A stretch of DNA of 64,000 bases from Aurantimicrobium minutum (GCF_029893825.1 NZ_JARXXV010000001.1:558001-622000); one strand, 5' to 3'; numbered from the stretch's first letter, positions 9,744-19,652 are shown. The notes: generated by a model from the letters alone, not told the origin. Program-made: numbers and translations.

Positions 9744-10376
9744 TTAGAGAGTGTCGAGCCAGTTACGCAGCAGTTGAATACCTGCTTGGCCAGATTTTTC
9801 AGGGTGGAATTGGGTTGCAACAAGTGGACCATTTTCAACGGCAGCGATGAATCGCTGGCCATGTTCTGCCCATGTCACTGCAGGCTTCGGGAAGGGCGGG
9901 ATGACGTCAAGATTCCACTCGGTCACTCCGTAGGAGTGCACGAAATAGAAGCGCTCGTGTTCAATGCCTGTGAAGAGTTGAGAATTCTCGCCAACCTCAA
10001 CAGTGTTCCAGCCCATGTGGGGAAGAACGGGTGCTTCGAGCTTGTGCACGGTTTCGTCCCATTCCCCCAACCCTGGAGTGTCCACACCACCTTCAAGCCC
10101 ATTGGCAAACATGACCTGCATACCGACACAAATACCCATCACCGCGCGACCACCTGCCAGGCGGCGCTCAATGATTTCACCGCCGTCAACCTCAGTGAGG
10201 GCTTCCATCACTGCAGCAAATGCTCCCACTCCAGGGACAAGTAGACCATCGGCCTCCGCACATTTTGCTTTGTCGCGCGTGAGTTCGACCTTTGCTCCAG
10301 CGAGCTCTACCGCTTTGATGGCGGAGTGAATATTCCCCGTGCCGTAGTCGAAAACAACGACGGACTTTGAGGTCAC
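9744..10376 (-). CDS. hisH: Imidazole glycerol phosphate synthase, glutaminase subunit
   Basis: 210 residues, class I glutamine amidotransferase fold. The nucleophile elbow is GICVGMQ, and the His/Glu pair lies in [10 protein letters not shown] near the C-terminus. It supplies ammonia to HisF for imidazole ring closure. The GTG start overlaps the hisB stop (GTGA), which implies translational coupling. hisF itself is not in this window. Confidence 0.95.
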   Translation of the reverse strand: MTSKSVVVFDYGTGNIHSAIKAVELAGAKVELTRDKAKCAEADGLLVPGVGAFAAVMEALTEVDGGEIIERRLAGGRAVMGICVGMQVMFANGLEGGVDTPGLGEWDETVHKLEAPVLPHMGWNTVEVGENSQLFTGIEHERFYFVHSYGVTEWNLDVIPPFPKPAVTWAEHGQRFIAAVENGPLVATQFHPEKSGQAGIQLLRNWLDTL

Positions 10377-10981
10377 AGAGCACCCTTAGTGCTGGGGATT
10401 CCCTGCACCAGAGGATCCAATGCCTTTGCCTGGCGGAATGCACGTGCAAAGGCCTTGAATTCTGCTTCAGCAATGTGGTGTGGGTCACGACCGTTCAACA
10501 CAGTGATGTGAGTGGTCAGACCCGCATTGAAAGTAATTGCTTCAAAGACGTGACGAACCATGGAACCGGTGAAGTGCCCGCCGATGAGGTGAAACTCAAA
10601 ACCTGCAGGTTCACCGGAGTGAACCAGGAAAGGTCGTCCAGAGATGTCCACAACTGCCTGAACGAGCGCCTCATCGAGGGGAACAAGTGCATCACCGAAG
10701 CGGGAAATTCCTGCCTTGTCTCCGAGTGCTTCACGGATAGCAAGGCCAAGAGAAATACCGATGTCCTCAACAGTGTGGTGAACATCGATGTGGATGTCGC
10801 CAGAGGCTTTGACTGTCAGATCGGTCAATGAGTGCTTAGCAAACGCAGTGAGCATGTGATCGAAGAAGGGAACAGTCGTCTCGATGTTGCTCACACCCGT
10901 GCCGTCGAGATTGAGGGTGAGTTCAATGCTCGACTCGCTCGTGGTGCGAGAAATGCTCGCAATGCGCGGTGCTGTAGTCAT
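10373..10981 (-). CDS. hisB: Imidazoleglycerol-phosphate dehydratase
   Basis: 202 residues, the monofunctional form without the histidinol phosphatase domain. Metal-binding HHxxED-type motifs are present (HHTVEDIG near residue 70, and [18 protein letters not shown] near the C-terminus). It converts imidazole glycerol phosphate to imidazole acetol phosphate. It lies between hisC and hisH and overlaps hisH by 4 bp. Confidence 0.96.
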   Translation of the reverse strand: MTTAPRIASISRTTSESSIELTLNLDGTGVSNIETTVPFFDHMLTAFAKHSLTDLTVKASGDIHIDVHHTVEDIGISLGLAIREALGDKAGISRFGDALVPLDEALVQAVVDISGRPFLVHSGEPAGFEFHLIGGHFTGSMVRHVFEAITFNAGLTTHITVLNGRDPHHIAEAEFKAFARAFRQAKALDPLVQGIPSTKGAL

Positions 10982-11000
10982 AAGACCAGTTTAGTAGGGC

Positions 11001-12095
11001 TTAGCGAGCACCATTTATCGAGCCATCAAGCGCAGCAAGTGCATTCAAGAACTCGGTGGTTTCTGCCTCAGTACCCGCAGTTACACGCAAGTGGTTGGGC
11101 ATACCAATGTCTCGGATGATGATGCCTTGAGCTAGGAGCTTCTCGAAGACATTGTGTGGATCCTTCACACCACCAAAGAGCACAAAATTCGCACTCGAGG
11201 GGTACGGGATGTAACCCAGAGCAGCCAGTTCGGTAACCAAGCGGTCACGCTGTATGCGAATGTCATCAACCATGGCCAGCATTTCAGGCGTATGAGCTAA
11301 AGCACCCTCCGCCGCCGCTTGTGTCAGTGCCGAGAGGTGATAGGGCAAGCGAACCAGGCGCAGTGCGTCTGCAACCGCTGGATCACTAGCGAGGTAGCCC
11401 ACGCGAGCTCCCGCAAAAGCAAATGCCTTACTCATTGTGCGCGAGACCACCAGACGTGGACGCCCTTCTAACAAACTCAATGCCGTCGGGGCACCCTCTG
11501 GGGCAAATTCTGCGTATGCCTCATCGACAAATACGATGCCGTCGGTAGCGTCATACGCCGCACGGATTGTTTCTAAGGAAACAGGAGTACCTGTGGGGTT
11601 ATTCGGCGTGCAGAAGAAGACGATGTCTGGGTTGTGCCGTGTAATCGCAGAAACAGCCGTCTCAGGTGAAATCTCAAAATCTGCATCACGTTCAGCGGGA
11701 ATCCAGGTAGTTCCAGTTCCAGAGGCGATGATCGAGTGCATGGAATAAGTGGGAGGGAAGGCTAAAACAGAGCGCCCTGGACCACCGAATGCTTGAAGGA
11801 GTTGCTGAATCACTTCATTTGAGCCGTTAGCTGCCCAAATGTTCTCTGCTTCAAGTCCATGACCAAGATAGTTTGCAAGTGCTACACGGAGGTTTGTGAA
11901 TTCACGGTCGGGGTAGCGGTTAATACGACCCAGTGCGGTGTGCATACGTCCCATGATGTCCATCACTACCGCGGGAGGAACGGGGTGTGTGTTCTCGTTG
12001 ACGTTGAGCTCAACCCGGACATGTTCTTGCGGAGCGCCATAAGGCTTCATTCCACGAAGGTCATCACGTATGGGGAGGTCTTCAAAAGAGGTCAC
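11001..12095 (-). CDS. hisC: Histidinol-phosphate aminotransferase
   Basis: 364 residues, fold-type I PLP enzyme. NVNENTHPVPP begins the N-terminal substrate segment, FFCTPNNPTG and VDEAYAEFA are the PLP-ring motifs, and SRTMSKAFAFAGARVGY contains the Schiff-base Lys. It is the first his gene seen here and is probably the promoter-proximal gene of hisC-hisB-hisH-hisA-sseB. No hisD or hisG is present in the window. Confidence 0.95.
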   Translation of the reverse strand: MTSFEDLPIRDDLRGMKPYGAPQEHVRVELNVNENTHPVPPAVVMDIMGRMHTALGRINRYPDREFTNLRVALANYLGHGLEAENIWAANGSNEVIQQLLQAFGGPGRSVLAFPPTYSMHSIIASGTGTTWIPAERDADFEISPETAVSAITRHNPDIVFFCTPNNPTGTPVSLETIRAAYDATDGIVFVDEAYAEFAPEGAPTALSLLEGRPRLVVSRTMSKAFAFAGARVGYLASDPAVADALRLVRLPYHLSALTQAAAEGALAHTPEMLAMVDDIRIQRDRLVTELAALGYIPYPSSANFVLFGGVKDPHNVFEKLLAQGIIIRDIGMPNHLRVTAGTEAETTEFLNALAALDGSINGAR

Positions 12096-12127
12096 CCTTC
12101 AAGTTTACGGGCGTTAGTGAGACAGAA

Positions 12128-12153
12128 ATGCCGGCCCCTCAAGGGGCCGGCAT
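12128..12153 (-). terminator. Terminator-like hairpin after the LysM gene
   Basis: ATGCCGGCCCCT and AGGGGCCGGCAT form a perfect 12-bp GC-rich stem with a two-base centre. It lies between the end of the LysM gene and the start of hisC, both on the minus strand. Downstream on that strand is ATTTCTGTCT, a weak U-rich tail, so termination is plausible but not textbook. Confidence 0.55.
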
Positions 12154-12180
12154 CAATGCGAAAAGGAAGAGAAGTATGAA

Positions 12181-12633
12181 TTAGTAACCAGTAGGAATTG
12201 CAATCTTCTGCCCAGCTTGTACTTCTCCATGGAGCTGGTTCAGCGACACAATCTCTGCAACGACGTCGCGAGGATCTGCGTTGGGAGCAATTTCTTGGGC
12301 CAGCTGCCACAAGGTTTCACCCTGCGCCATGGTGACGTAGGTAAAGTCGTTTGCTGCTCCTTCTGCAACAGCAGCAGCTCCGCCACTGTTGAGCGCGGCA
12401 ATGAGTGCGCCAATGACGAGAGGCAGCGCAACAGCTGCGGTGAGGACTCGACGTCCACGCTGTGTGATGCGAAGACGGGTCTTAGGTTCTGCGGCGGGGA
12501 GAAAGTTCACGTAAGTCACGTTGTTAATCTGGTGCGACCCACGGACATTGCGATCTGAGCTGCATGGCTCATCAATGTATTCAGGTTCAACGGGACGGTG
12601 AATTGGTGCGGTGAATGCGAGTACTGCGCTCAT
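12181..12633 (-). CDS. LysM-domain membrane protein divergent from lexA, candidate SOS division inhibitor
   Basis: 150 residues from ATG 12633, which has AAGGAG upstream. Residues about 60-85 form one membrane helix (VLTAAVALPLVIGALIAAL). Residues about 98-148 are a LysM peptidoglycan-binding domain (YVTMAQGETLWQLAQEIAPN...GQKIAIP). The layout, a short cytoplasmic N-terminus, one helix, an external LysM and a divergent lexA, is that of Bacillus YneA and the actinobacterial SOS division inhibitors. LexA boxes lie between the two genes. The cell-division role is inferred from this arrangement. Confidence 0.75.
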   Translation of the reverse strand: MSAVLAFTAPIHRPVEPEYIDEPCSSDRNVRGSHQINNVTYVNFLPAAEPKTRLRITQRGRRVLTAAVALPLVIGALIAALNSGGAAAVAEGAANDFTYVTMAQGETLWQLAQEIAPNADPRDVVAEIVSLNQLHGEVQAGQKIAIPTGY

Positions 12634-12706
12634 GAGATTCTCCTTTTCCTGGTGTTTATCTCGAATCGGGCCCTCGGCCGGGAGAACCCGATTCGAAGAT
12701 ATGTTT

Positions 12707-12720
12707 CGAAGATATATTCG
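12707..12720. promoter_or_regulatory. LexA box upstream of the LysM gene
   Basis: CGAAGATATATTCG matches the LexA palindrome CGAA-N6-TTCG and is identical to the box upstream of umuD at 27073-27086. A weaker copy, CGAAGATATGTTTC, abuts it at 12694-12707. It lies about 75 bp upstream of the LysM start. Confidence 0.82.
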
Positions 12721-12780
12721 TATTTCTTCAATGTCAAGTACATATTGAAGGTTTGTTGTGAGAAATACTTCAAGAACCTT

Positions 12781-12794
12781 CGAATATGTGTTTG
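12781..12794. promoter_or_regulatory. Probable second LexA box near lexA
   Basis: CGAATATGTGTTTG differs from CGAA-N6-TTCG at one position of the right half-site. It is 17 bp from an exact box at 12811, which suggests cooperative binding. Confidence 0.55.
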
Positions 12795-12810
12795 TTTTAT
12801 TCACTTTCTT

Positions 12811-12824
12811 CGAATACTCTTTCG
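12811..12824. promoter_or_regulatory. LexA box upstream of lexA
   Basis: CGAATACTCTTTCG fits CGAA-N6-TTCG exactly and lies 81 bp upstream of the lexA start, as expected for autoregulation. The whole 12634-12904 intergenic stretch is AT-rich and contains nothing else recognisable apart from the boxes and presumed promoters. Confidence 0.75.
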
Positions 12825-12904
12825 GTATTGAGAAAAGTTCATCATGAGCCACGGACATTCACGTTCGCAGGATCACGAACTTCCCAACAGAAACGGAAAA
12901 TGCC

Positions 12905-13579
12905 ATGACTGAGACACCAGCTGGCGAAAGCAAACGACGCAAAGGATTGAGTGCAAAGCAGCAACTCATCCTCGATGTGATATCTGCCTATATTGACGAG
13001 AACAGCTACCCACCCTCCATGCAGGAGATTGGTGACGCGGTAGGCCTTTCTTCATTGGCAAGTGTCACTTACCAACTTCAGCAGCTCGAACTCGGTGGCT
13101 ACATCCGCCGCGATCCTAAACTCCCCCGCGCACTCGAAGTCTTGGGCCAGCCCAGCACACCCCGCACAACTACCGTCACCTCTGACAACGTCATCCCGCT
13201 CGGAGATGCCGTCATGGTGCCCCTCGTTGGTCAAATCGCTGCAGGTGGACCAATTACTGCAGAACAACACACAGAAGACACCATGGCCCTGCCCAAGCAG
13301 CTCGTGGGCGATGGTGAGCTATTTATGCTCAAGGTCAAGGGTGAATCCATGATTGATGCCGCCATCTGCGATGGCGACTTCGTTGTAGTACGCCGACAGC
13401 AAACAGCAGAAAACGGTGACATCGTTGCTGCACTGCTCGACGAAGAAGCAACCGTCAAGGTATTCCGTCAGCGCGATGGCCACACTTGGCTACTTCCTCG
13501 CAACAGCAACTACGAACCCATCTTGGGTGATCACGCCACCATCATGGGCAAGGTTGTGACGGTTCTTCGTTCGGTCTAA
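12905..13579 (+). CDS. lexA: LexA repressor
   Basis: 224 residues. The N-terminal winged helix (about 15-80) contains [12 protein letters not shown] and [20 protein letters not shown]. The self-cleavage site is Ala113-Gly114 in GQIAAGGPI. The Ser/Lys dyad is Ser148 (KGESMIDA) and Lys185 (EATVKVF). On DNA damage, RecA filaments trigger cleavage and derepression. LexA-type boxes lie upstream of this gene, of the divergent LysM gene and of umuD in this window. Confidence 0.97.
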   Translation: MTETPAGESKRRKGLSAKQQLILDVISAYIDENSYPPSMQEIGDAVGLSSLASVTYQLQQLELGGYIRRDPKLPRALEVLGQPSTPRTTTVTSDNVIPLGDAVMVPLVGQIAAGGPITAEQHTEDTMALPKQLVGDGELFMLKVKGESMIDAAICDGDFVVVRRQQTAENGDIVAALLDEEATVKVFRQRDGHTWLLPRNSNYEPILGDHATIMGKVVTVLRSV

Positions 13580-13590
13580 CCTCACCATCC

Positions 13591-13627
13591 AAAAGTCCCG
13601 CATGCTGAATACAGCGTGCGGGACTTT
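13591..13627 (+). terminator. Terminator of lexA
   Basis: AAAAGTCCCGCA pairs with TGCGGGACTTTT around a partly paired centre, followed by TATTTA. The A/T arms make it usable in both directions, so it may also terminate the convergent VOC gene at 13645. Confidence 0.88.
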
Positions 13628-13644
13628 TATTTACGAGAGACCTC

Positions 13645-14091
13645 CTAACGAGGAAGTAGATCACTCACGATAATCTTCGACATCTTCATCATGGCGGACA
13701 TCGCATAGGTCGAAACGGCAGGGTCACTATTGCCTAGTGCTTCCCCTAGCTGCTTGGGAATAATTTGCCAGGACACTCCGTATTTATCCTTGAGCCAACC
13801 GCACCGGCTCTCTTCTCCGCCATCAGCGGTCAGGGCATTCCAGTAGTAATCAACCTCGTCCTGGCCATCCACCGTCACAAAGATCGAGAACGCTTCGGTG
13901 AAGGTAAACAGCGGGCCACCATTGAGTGCGGTGTAACGCTTTCCTTGGAGTTCAAACTCCACAGTAAAGACACTGCCGTCGGGTCCGTGAGAAACACTCA
14001 GAATGGAGGCATCCGGAAATATCGAAACATAAAACTCAGCAGCTTCTTCAGCTTGAGTATCTAACCAGAGCATGTGACTGATTGAAGGCAT
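13645..14091 (-). CDS. VOC-superfamily (PhnB-like) protein
   Basis: 148 residues with the PhnB-like vicinal-oxygen-chelate pattern: ISHMLWLDTQAEEAAEFYVSIFPDA at the start, then FTFTEAFSIFVTVDGQDEVDYYWN and RCGWLKDKYGVSWQI. This family is often annotated as 3-demethylubiquinone methyltransferase-like, but it is not a methyltransferase and usually has no known substrate. It is convergent with lexA, and no operon partner is apparent. Confidence 0.85.
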   Translation of the reverse strand: MPSISHMLWLDTQAEEAAEFYVSIFPDASILSVSHGPDGSVFTVEFELQGKRYTALNGGPLFTFTEAFSIFVTVDGQDEVDYYWNALTADGGEESRCGWLKDKYGVSWQIIPKQLGEALGNSDPAVSTYAMSAMMKMSKIIVSDLLPR

Positions 14092-14120
14092 GCTGCCCAG
14101 CCTATGCCCTCGATCAGACG

Positions 14121-15065
14121 CTACAGCCGCCCGAGAACGTCTAGAACAGGTCCGCTCTGGTTGAACGCATACAAGTGAATGCCTGGTGCTCCCCCAGCTA
14201 TGAGCTCCTGTGCAAGGTTCACTGCATGTTCAACACCAATTTCACGCTGCCCCTCAGCAGTTGGCTCAATCTCGAGTGCAATCTCTAAATCGCTAGGCAT
14301 TTCTTCGCCAGAAATCTCAATCATGCGACGCAGACGAACCGGGCTGATGACGGGCATGATGCCGGGAATGATCGGCATAGTCAGACCTGCTTCTTTCGCT
14401 TTCTGCGCGAAGGAAAGATAGTCATCAGCATGGAAGAAGAGCTGCGTAATGGCCAGGTTTGCCCCAGCAGCTTCTTTGGCGAGGAGAACATCAATGTCTT
14501 GGGTCTTGGATCGAGATTGAGGGTGCCCATTAGGAAATGCGGCAACTCCAATACGAACGAACTCACGCTTCTGACTCAGCCTCGTGGCACCTGCATGCCA
14601 GCGAGGTTCTTCCTCAAACACAAAGGGCTCTCGTTCGGCCTGAACGCGGTGTATGAGCTGAGTAAGCTCTGCCGCACTGCCAAGGTCTCCTAAGAAGTTC
14701 TCGCCCTCGTGGGTTCCCTCTGGCGGGTCTCCGCGCAATGCAAGGAAGGAGCGCACACCCGCGTCTAGAAAAGTCCTGACAAGTTCATTAGCGCCTTGGT
14801 ATGACTCCGCCACACAGGTGAGGTGTGCCATAGGCTCAACATCGGTGTTGGCGAGGATGAACTTCACACACTCAAGAGTTGCATCACGAGAGGAACCACC
14901 AGCGCCATAGGTCACCGAGATGAAGTCAGGGCCGGTAGCTGCCAGCTCCACAATGGTCTTGTTCAGTGCTTCACGAAGCTCAGGATTACGCGGAGGGTAA
15001 ACCTCAAAAGAAAAGGGCACGCCAATGTTCAGCTCGGTAGAGCTGGAAGTAGAAGCGTTACTCAT
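14121..15065 (-). CDS. metF: 5,10-methylenetetrahydrofolate reductase
   Basis: 314 residues from ATG 15065, which has GAGGATT upstream; a farther start at 15101 is less well supported. FAD-dependent (beta-alpha)8 enzyme that makes 5-methyl-THF for methionine synthesis. Key signs are FSFEVYPPR (catalytic Glu), FISVTYGAGGSSRD, LALRGDPP and PIIPGIMPV. No metE or metH is adjacent and no cobalamin or SAM riboswitch was recognised upstream. Confidence 0.94.
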   Translation of the reverse strand: MSNASTSSSTELNIGVPFSFEVYPPRNPELREALNKTIVELAATGPDFISVTYGAGGSSRDATLECVKFILANTDVEPMAHLTCVAESYQGANELVRTFLDAGVRSFLALRGDPPEGTHEGENFLGDLGSAAELTQLIHRVQAEREPFVFEEEPRWHAGATRLSQKREFVRIGVAAFPNGHPQSRSKTQDIDVLLAKEAAGANLAITQLFFHADDYLSFAQKAKEAGLTMPIIPGIMPVISPVRLRRMIEISGEEMPSDLEIALEIEPTAEGQREIGVEHAVNLAQELIAGGAPGIHLYAFNQSGPVLDVLGRL

Positions 15066-15185
15066 CAGAATCCTCGGGGCACTATTCGCGTGAAAAGACA
15101 ACAGGAAGTTATCCGCGAAGCGTGGGCCGGGCTCGGCAGTCGCTTACTCGCCACAATTGGCGTAATGAAATGTTAGCAGTGCTTG

Positions 15186-16481
15186 TTAGGCAGTGCGTTC
15201 TTCGGGCTCAGTTGAACGTGCTGGGGCGAGACGAGGCACGATCGTGGGAGCTGCATTCTCCGTGACACAGTCTGCGGTAATGATGACCTTGTGGATCTGG
15301 TCTGTTGAGGGAACCTCAAACATGATGGGGCCCAAAACATTTTCCAAGATGGCACGCAAACCACGAGCACCGGTCTGACGAAGCACGGCGAGGTCAGCGA
15401 TGGCATCAAGGGCTGCTGGTTCAAACTCCAGCTCCACGTCATCGAGAGCAAACATACGCTGGTATTGCTTAACCAGTGCGTTCTTAGGCTCGGTAAGAAT
15501 GTCAATCAATGCACTGCGATCCAGCGGAGACACTGTGGCAATGACAGGGAGTCGGCCAATGAACTCTGGGATCAAACCAAACTTATGCAGGTCCTCAGGA
15601 AGTACTTCAGCGAAGAAGTCACGTGCTTCTTCCTTGCTTTGCAGCGGCGCACCAAAACCGATGCCGGTCTTACCTGCACGCGACTGGATGATGTCTTCGA
15701 GTCCTGCGAATGCACCAGCAACAATAAACAACACGTTGGTGGTGTCCAGCTGAATGAATTCCTGGTTGGGGTGCTTACGACCACCCTGTGGCGGGACGGA
15801 AGCAACGGTGCCTTCAAGAATCTTCAACAGTGCCTGCTGAACACCTTCACCAGAAACGTCACGGGTAATTGAGGGGTTCTCTGCCTTGCGGGAAATCTTG
15901 TCGATCTCATCTATATAGATGATTCCCTGCTCTGCACGCTTGACGTCGAAGTCAGCTGCCTGCAGAAGCTTGAGAAGAATGTTCTCAACGTCTTCACCGA
16001 CATAACCAGCTTCCGTCAACGATGTTGCATCAGCAACAGCGAACGGAACATTCAGACGGCGAGCAAGAGTCTGTGCAAGATAAGTCTTGCCACACCCGGT
16101 AGGACCAATGAGGAGAATGTTGCTCTTGGCAATTTCAACTTCGTTGGCCTTCTCCTCTGCCGTCTTGACACCCTCACCAGCGCGAACACGCTTGTAGTGG
16201 TTATAGACCGCAACCGAGAGAGCCTTCTTCGCAGGCTCTTGGCCAATGACATATTCCTCGAGGAAGGTAAAGATTTCGCGAGGCTTAGGCAGATCGAAAT
16301 CTGCAATGACGCCTTCTTCGTTGGCTTCAGCGAGACGTTCTTCAATGATCTCGTTACACAGCTCAACACACTCGTCACAGATGTAAACGCCAGGGCCCGC
16401 AATGAGCTGAGCTACCTGCTTCTGGCTCTTGCCACAGAAGGAGCACTTGAGCAGGTCAGCGCTTTCGCCGATGCGTGCCAT
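15186..16481 (-). CDS. clpX: ATP-dependent Clp protease ATP-binding subunit ClpX
   Basis: 431 residues from ATG 16481, set by AAAGGAG six bases upstream. The N-terminal zinc-binding domain has Cys13, Cys16, Cys35 and Cys38. The AAA+ module follows with Walker A GPTGCGKT, pore loop GYVGEDVEN and Walker [10 protein letters not shown]. ClpX unfolds tagged proteins and feeds them to ClpP1P2. It is downstream of clpP2 but separated by a strong hairpin at 16583, so it probably also has its own promoter. Confidence 0.97.
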   Translation of the reverse strand: MARIGESADLLKCSFCGKSQKQVAQLIAGPGVYICDECVELCNEIIEERLAEANEEGVIADFDLPKPREIFTFLEEYVIGQEPAKKALSVAVYNHYKRVRAGEGVKTAEEKANEVEIAKSNILLIGPTGCGKTYLAQTLARRLNVPFAVADATSLTEAGYVGEDVENILLKLLQAADFDVKRAEQGIIYIDEIDKISRKAENPSITRDVSGEGVQQALLKILEGTVASVPPQGGRKHPNQEFIQLDTTNVLFIVAGAFAGLEDIIQSRAGKTGIGFGAPLQSKEEARDFFAEVLPEDLHKFGLIPEFIGRLPVIATVSPLDRSALIDILTEPKNALVKQYQRMFALDDVELEFEPAALDAIADLAVLRQTGARGLRAILENVLGPIMFEVPSTDQIHKVIITADCVTENAAPTIVPRLAPARSTEPEERTA

Positions 16482-16582
16482 GGTCAACTCCTTTGAACAT
16501 CTGTTTTTCCAGACATTCGAGCCTAACCCGAACCACAGACGTTCATTGTCACTTGTGGATGTGGCGTCCCGGCGTGCCGAAA

Positions 16583-16618
16583 ATAAGAAAACCCCGACCG
16601 AAGCCGGGGTTTTCTTAT
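16583..16618 (-). terminator. Terminator between clpP2 and clpX
   Basis: ATAAGAAAACCCCG pairs with CGGGGTTTTCTTAT across an 8-base loop. On the minus strand the arm ends in a run of T. It suggests that clpP1P2 transcripts mostly end before clpX. Confidence 0.85.
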
Positions 16619-16630
16619 GAATTTCAGTAA

Positions 16631-17296
16631 TTACGCAGTAAGTGCCGCGTTCTTACGTGAGGTCAGAACCTGGTCAATGAGACCGTACTCGAGCGCTTCA
16701 GTTGCCGAGAGAATCTTGTCACGGTCGATGTCCTTGTTGACCTGCTCAACCGTGCGGTTGGAATGCTTAGACAGAGTCTCCTCAAGCCATTCACGCATAC
16801 GCATGATTTCCTTGGCCTGGATTTCAATATCCGAAGCCTGTCCACGACCAGCGTCGCCAGTGGCGGGCTGGTGAATGAGAACACGTGCGTTGGGAAGTGC
16901 AAGACGCTTGCCCGGTGCACCAGCAGCCAACAGCACAGCAGCTGCTGAAGCTGCCTGGCCAAGGCAGACTGTCTGAACCTGGGGGCGGATGTACTGCATG
17001 GTGTCGTAGATCGCGGTCATGGCGGTGAAGGATCCACCGGGAGAGTTGATGTACATCACGATGTCACGATCAGGATCCTGGCTTTCCAGAACAAGCAGCT
17101 GAGCCATGACGTCATCAGCAGATGCGTCATCAACCTGAACTCCCAGGAAAATAATGCGGTCTTCAAAAAGCTTGGCGTAGGGGTCCTGACGCTTGTATCC
17201 GTATGCGGTGCGCTCTTCAAAGGTAGGAAGTACGTAGCGGCTGGAAGGAGCTTCCTGGCCGTTGAATGCGGTTCCACCAAAGGTTGGGATAGTCAT
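16631..17296 (-). CDS. clpP2: ATP-dependent Clp protease proteolytic subunit ClpP2
   Basis: 221 residues from ATG 17296 (GAGGA upstream). The serine protease triad is visible: Ser in [11 protein letters not shown], His in [10 protein letters not shown] and the Asp in the [17 protein letters not shown] region. The longer N-terminus ([16 protein letters not shown]) is typical of the second actinobacterial ClpP, which forms a mixed tetradecamer with ClpP1. The gene is 28 bp after clpP1. Confidence 0.95.
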   Translation of the reverse strand: MTIPTFGGTAFNGQEAPSSRYVLPTFEERTAYGYKRQDPYAKLFEDRIIFLGVQVDDASADDVMAQLLVLESQDPDRDIVMYINSPGGSFTAMTAIYDTMQYIRPQVQTVCLGQAASAAAVLLAAGAPGKRLALPNARVLIHQPATGDAGRGQASDIEIQAKEIMRMREWLEETLSKHSNRTVEQVNKDIDRDKILSATEALEYGLIDQVLTSRKNAALTA

Positions 17297-17324
17297 AATT
17301 AGTCCTCGTATCTTCTTTTGGTGC

Positions 17325-17912
17325 TTACGCAGTCTTGGTTCCGCCACCACCGGTGACATCGCTTGCTGATGCACGTACGTGATCAACAAAGCCGTATTCG
17401 AGAGCTTCCTGTGCAGTGAACCAGCGGTCACGGTCACCGTCAGCGTTGATCTGCTCAACGGTCTTGCCAGTCTGTGATGCTGTGATCTCAGCAAGAGACT
17501 GCTTCATCGAGTTGATCAGCTGAGCCTGAGTCTGAATATCAGAAGCAGTACCGCCGAAACCACCGTGTGGCTGGTGCAGCAGAACACGAGCGTTCGGGGT
17601 GATGTAACGCTTGCCCTTAGTTCCAGAGGTCAAGAGAAGCTGACCCATCGAGGCCGCCATACCGATACCCACGGTGACAATGTCATTAGGAACAAACTGC
17701 ATGGTGTCGTAGATCGCCATACCTGCAGTAATCGAACCACCAGGAGAGTTGATGTAGAGGTAAATGTCCTTCTCGGCATCTTCTGCCGCAAGCAGCAACA
17801 TCTTGGCGCAAATCTCGTTTGCGTTGTCGTCGCGCACGTCAGAACCCAACCAAATGATGCGGTCCTTGAGTAGACGCTCAAATACGTTGTTCGGCATTAC
17901 CATGTCGGCCAT
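17325..17912 (-). CDS. clpP1: ATP-dependent Clp protease proteolytic subunit ClpP1
   Basis: 195 residues. The triad residues lie in [12 protein letters not shown] (Ser), [12 protein letters not shown] (His) and [19 protein letters not shown] (Asp). The start is supported by GGAG upstream. In most Actinobacteria tig lies immediately upstream. Here tig is 7.4 kb away, and an accessory block fills the gap. Confidence 0.95.
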   Translation of the reverse strand: MADMVMPNNVFERLLKDRIIWLGSDVRDDNANEICAKMLLLAAEDAEKDIYLYINSPGGSITAGMAIYDTMQFVPNDIVTVGIGMAASMGQLLLTSGTKGKRYITPNARVLLHQPHGGFGGTASDIQTQAQLINSMKQSLAEITASQTGKTVEQINADGDRDRWFTAQEALEYGFVDHVRASASDVTGGGGTKTA

Positions 17913-17993
17913 GTCAGCTCCATTTCAACAACCGCAAGAGTGTTCACTTGCGATGCTTCGAATCTACTGGAGCAAACACACTCAACACGGCAG

Positions 17994-18011
17994 TGTTCGC
18001 CCCAGGCGGAG
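17994..18011 (-). promoter_or_regulatory. Candidate ClgR-type operator upstream of clpP1
   Basis: The CGC-N5-GCG core (CGCCCCAGGCG, 17998-18008) resembles the ClgR consensus CGCYNANRGCG apart from the fixed central A. It lies about 80-100 bp upstream of clpP1, where ClgR activates clpP1P2 in other Actinobacteria. A nearby GGCGTTCGCC at 18013-18022 may be part of the same region. This is a by-eye match only. Confidence 0.35.
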
Positions 18012-18053
18012 TGGCGTTCGCCTGCAGATGAAAACCTTCACATCAACAGCCGG

Positions 18054-19652
18054 CTACACAAAACGACTTCTGCGGAGATAGATCATCACGCCCCACAACA
18101 AAGAAGAGAAAGCAAGCCAAAAGAGAACTTCGTTCAGAATTGCTGGGTTACCAGTTTCTGCGAGCGAGCTTGAGTTTCGTGACCCAGACGATGTTGATGC
18201 ACCGGACGCTGATGATGTGGGAGTTGGTGTCGACGTGGGGCTCGAAGGTGTCGGAGTGGGGCTGGGTGCAGCAGGCACTGTCATGAGTGGGATTGTAGCT
18301 GGGTAGATAAGTAATGAATCTGAATAGCCAGCACCTGCTCCCAGGCGACCTTGGAAGCTATAGGTGGCTGAACCAACTGCACTGGTCATGGAGTACATAT
18401 CTGTAACCCACACCCCTGGACTTGCTTCAAAACTATTCGTTAGCCAACCCACCCCTGATGAATCAAAATTCAGGCTGTAACAAGTGGAGAGACACATCGG
18501 CGCCATCATCGCATATGAAACAGAAGCAGAAGTAGGAATATTTTGACCATTACGAGTCAAGGTGAGAAAAAACAGTTGGCTTGGCCCACCGGCTTGACTA
18601 TCCATCAGGCTGTATAAATTGCCATCTACAGGGTTAAACCCACTCGCCAACCCACTTCGTGGCAAACCAGATGCCAACAGAATGAGGTCATATTGGTTAG
18701 CAGCACCTCGAGGTTGAGCGTAATAAACAGAATTGTTACGCCGGAAAATATACATGTAACCGTATTGGTCGATTGCCACAGAGTCGATGGTCACCGTACT
18801 GAGAGCGTTTGACAGATAGAACGTCAGTTCCGCCTCTGTGGCGCCAGAAACTGGCGAAATTTCATACAACTTGGACCAGCTACTGTTCCCATCAACTACA
18901 ACAAATTTGTTAGTGATGGGGTTGTAAGCGCCGCCCGAATAACACTTGCTTGAGGCCTCTGGCGAATTAGTATTCGGCGTCAGAGTTCCATTGGAGGATA
19001 GATCAATAAAAGTCTTGGTTCCTGCAGTTGAATCACACGGAAAAGCCAGCATCTTATTATTTGCCGGCAGGGTCGTAGCAGGGGCAAAGGCTTGCACAAA
19101 ATCACCAAAGCGCAGGCTATCTGTACTAGACACCCACGACCCAGCATAAGTAAACAGGTGAGAGCCGTTGACACCCGAAGTTTCGGTGGCAAAGCTGTAG
19201 TAGTTGGACACATCCGCCGAGGTTGTTGTGAAGACAAGTGCGTAAGAGGTTCCGCTGTAAGCCGCTGCGGGATACACAAAGTCGAACTGAATGGTAGACA
19301 TTGACGTAGATACGGCAGAAGCTGAGACCGTCGTATTAGCCCGGGCAGCACCTGTTGCCGGTGAGCCATTGGCAGTATTGACTACTTCGACTTTGAGATC
19401 GCCAGGCGTACCTGTCTTCTGAACATCAACTGTTATTCGGTGAAGAATGCCCGTTCCAACCGCAGTAAATATTTCTGCGACTTTATTTGACGGATTATTG
19501 AGCACAGATGTTGAGAGAGAAGTGCCTGTGACCTGTTGCTCAGGACCACCCGCGGCACGTGCACTTGTTGCCCCAATCATCGCGGCCATAACTAGTGAGA
19601 TTGAAACGATGAAAGACACAGTGAGGCACTTGTGCGTGACAAACCAGGGCAT
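18054..19652 (-). CDS. Secreted surface protein with LAETG sorting signal
   Basis: 532 residues. A signal peptide (about 1-34, ending SARA) is followed by a beta-rich domain (about 38-165) that resembles the one in the protein at 22300. A central region (about 180-450) has a repeated, propeller-like feel (GGAYNPITNKFVVVDGNS, VAIDQYGYMYIF). A Pro/Thr/Ser linker (about 455-490) leads to LAETG, a hydrophobic helix and the basic tail RRSRFV. LAxTG is the signal of class E sortases in Actinobacteria. A 20-bp palindrome lies 39 bp upstream. The function is unknown; it is likely cell-wall anchored. Confidence 0.82.
   Translation of the reverse strand: MPWFVTHKCLTVSFIVSISLVMAAMIGATSARAAGGPEQQVTGTSLSTSVLNNPSNKVAEIFTAVGTGILHRITVDVQKTGTPGDLKVEVVNTANGSPATGAARANTTVSASAVSTSMSTIQFDFVYPAAAYSGTSYALVFTTTSADVSNYYSFATETSGVNGSHLFTYAGSWVSSTDSLRFGDFVQAFAPATTLPANNKMLAFPCDSTAGTKTFIDLSSNGTLTPNTNSPEASSKCYSGGAYNPITNKFVVVDGNSSWSKLYEISPVSGATEAELTFYLSNALSTVTIDSVAIDQYGYMYIFRRNNSVYYAQPRGAANQYDLILLASGLPRSGLASGFNPVDGNLYSLMDSQAGGPSQLFFLTLTRNGQNIPTSASVSYAMMAPMCLSTCYSLNFDSSGVGWLTNSFEASPGVWVTDMYSMTSAVGSATYSFQGRLGAGAGYSDSLLIYPATIPLMTVPAAPSPTPTPSSPTSTPTPTSSASGASTSSGSRNSSSLAETGNPAILNEVLFWLAFSSLLWGVMIYLRRSRFV

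Noticed and set aside
12694-12708. CGAAGATATGTTTCG as a further full LexA box
   Set aside because: The half-sites are separated by seven bases instead of six; read with six, the right half has a mismatch. It is kept only as a possible weak copy.
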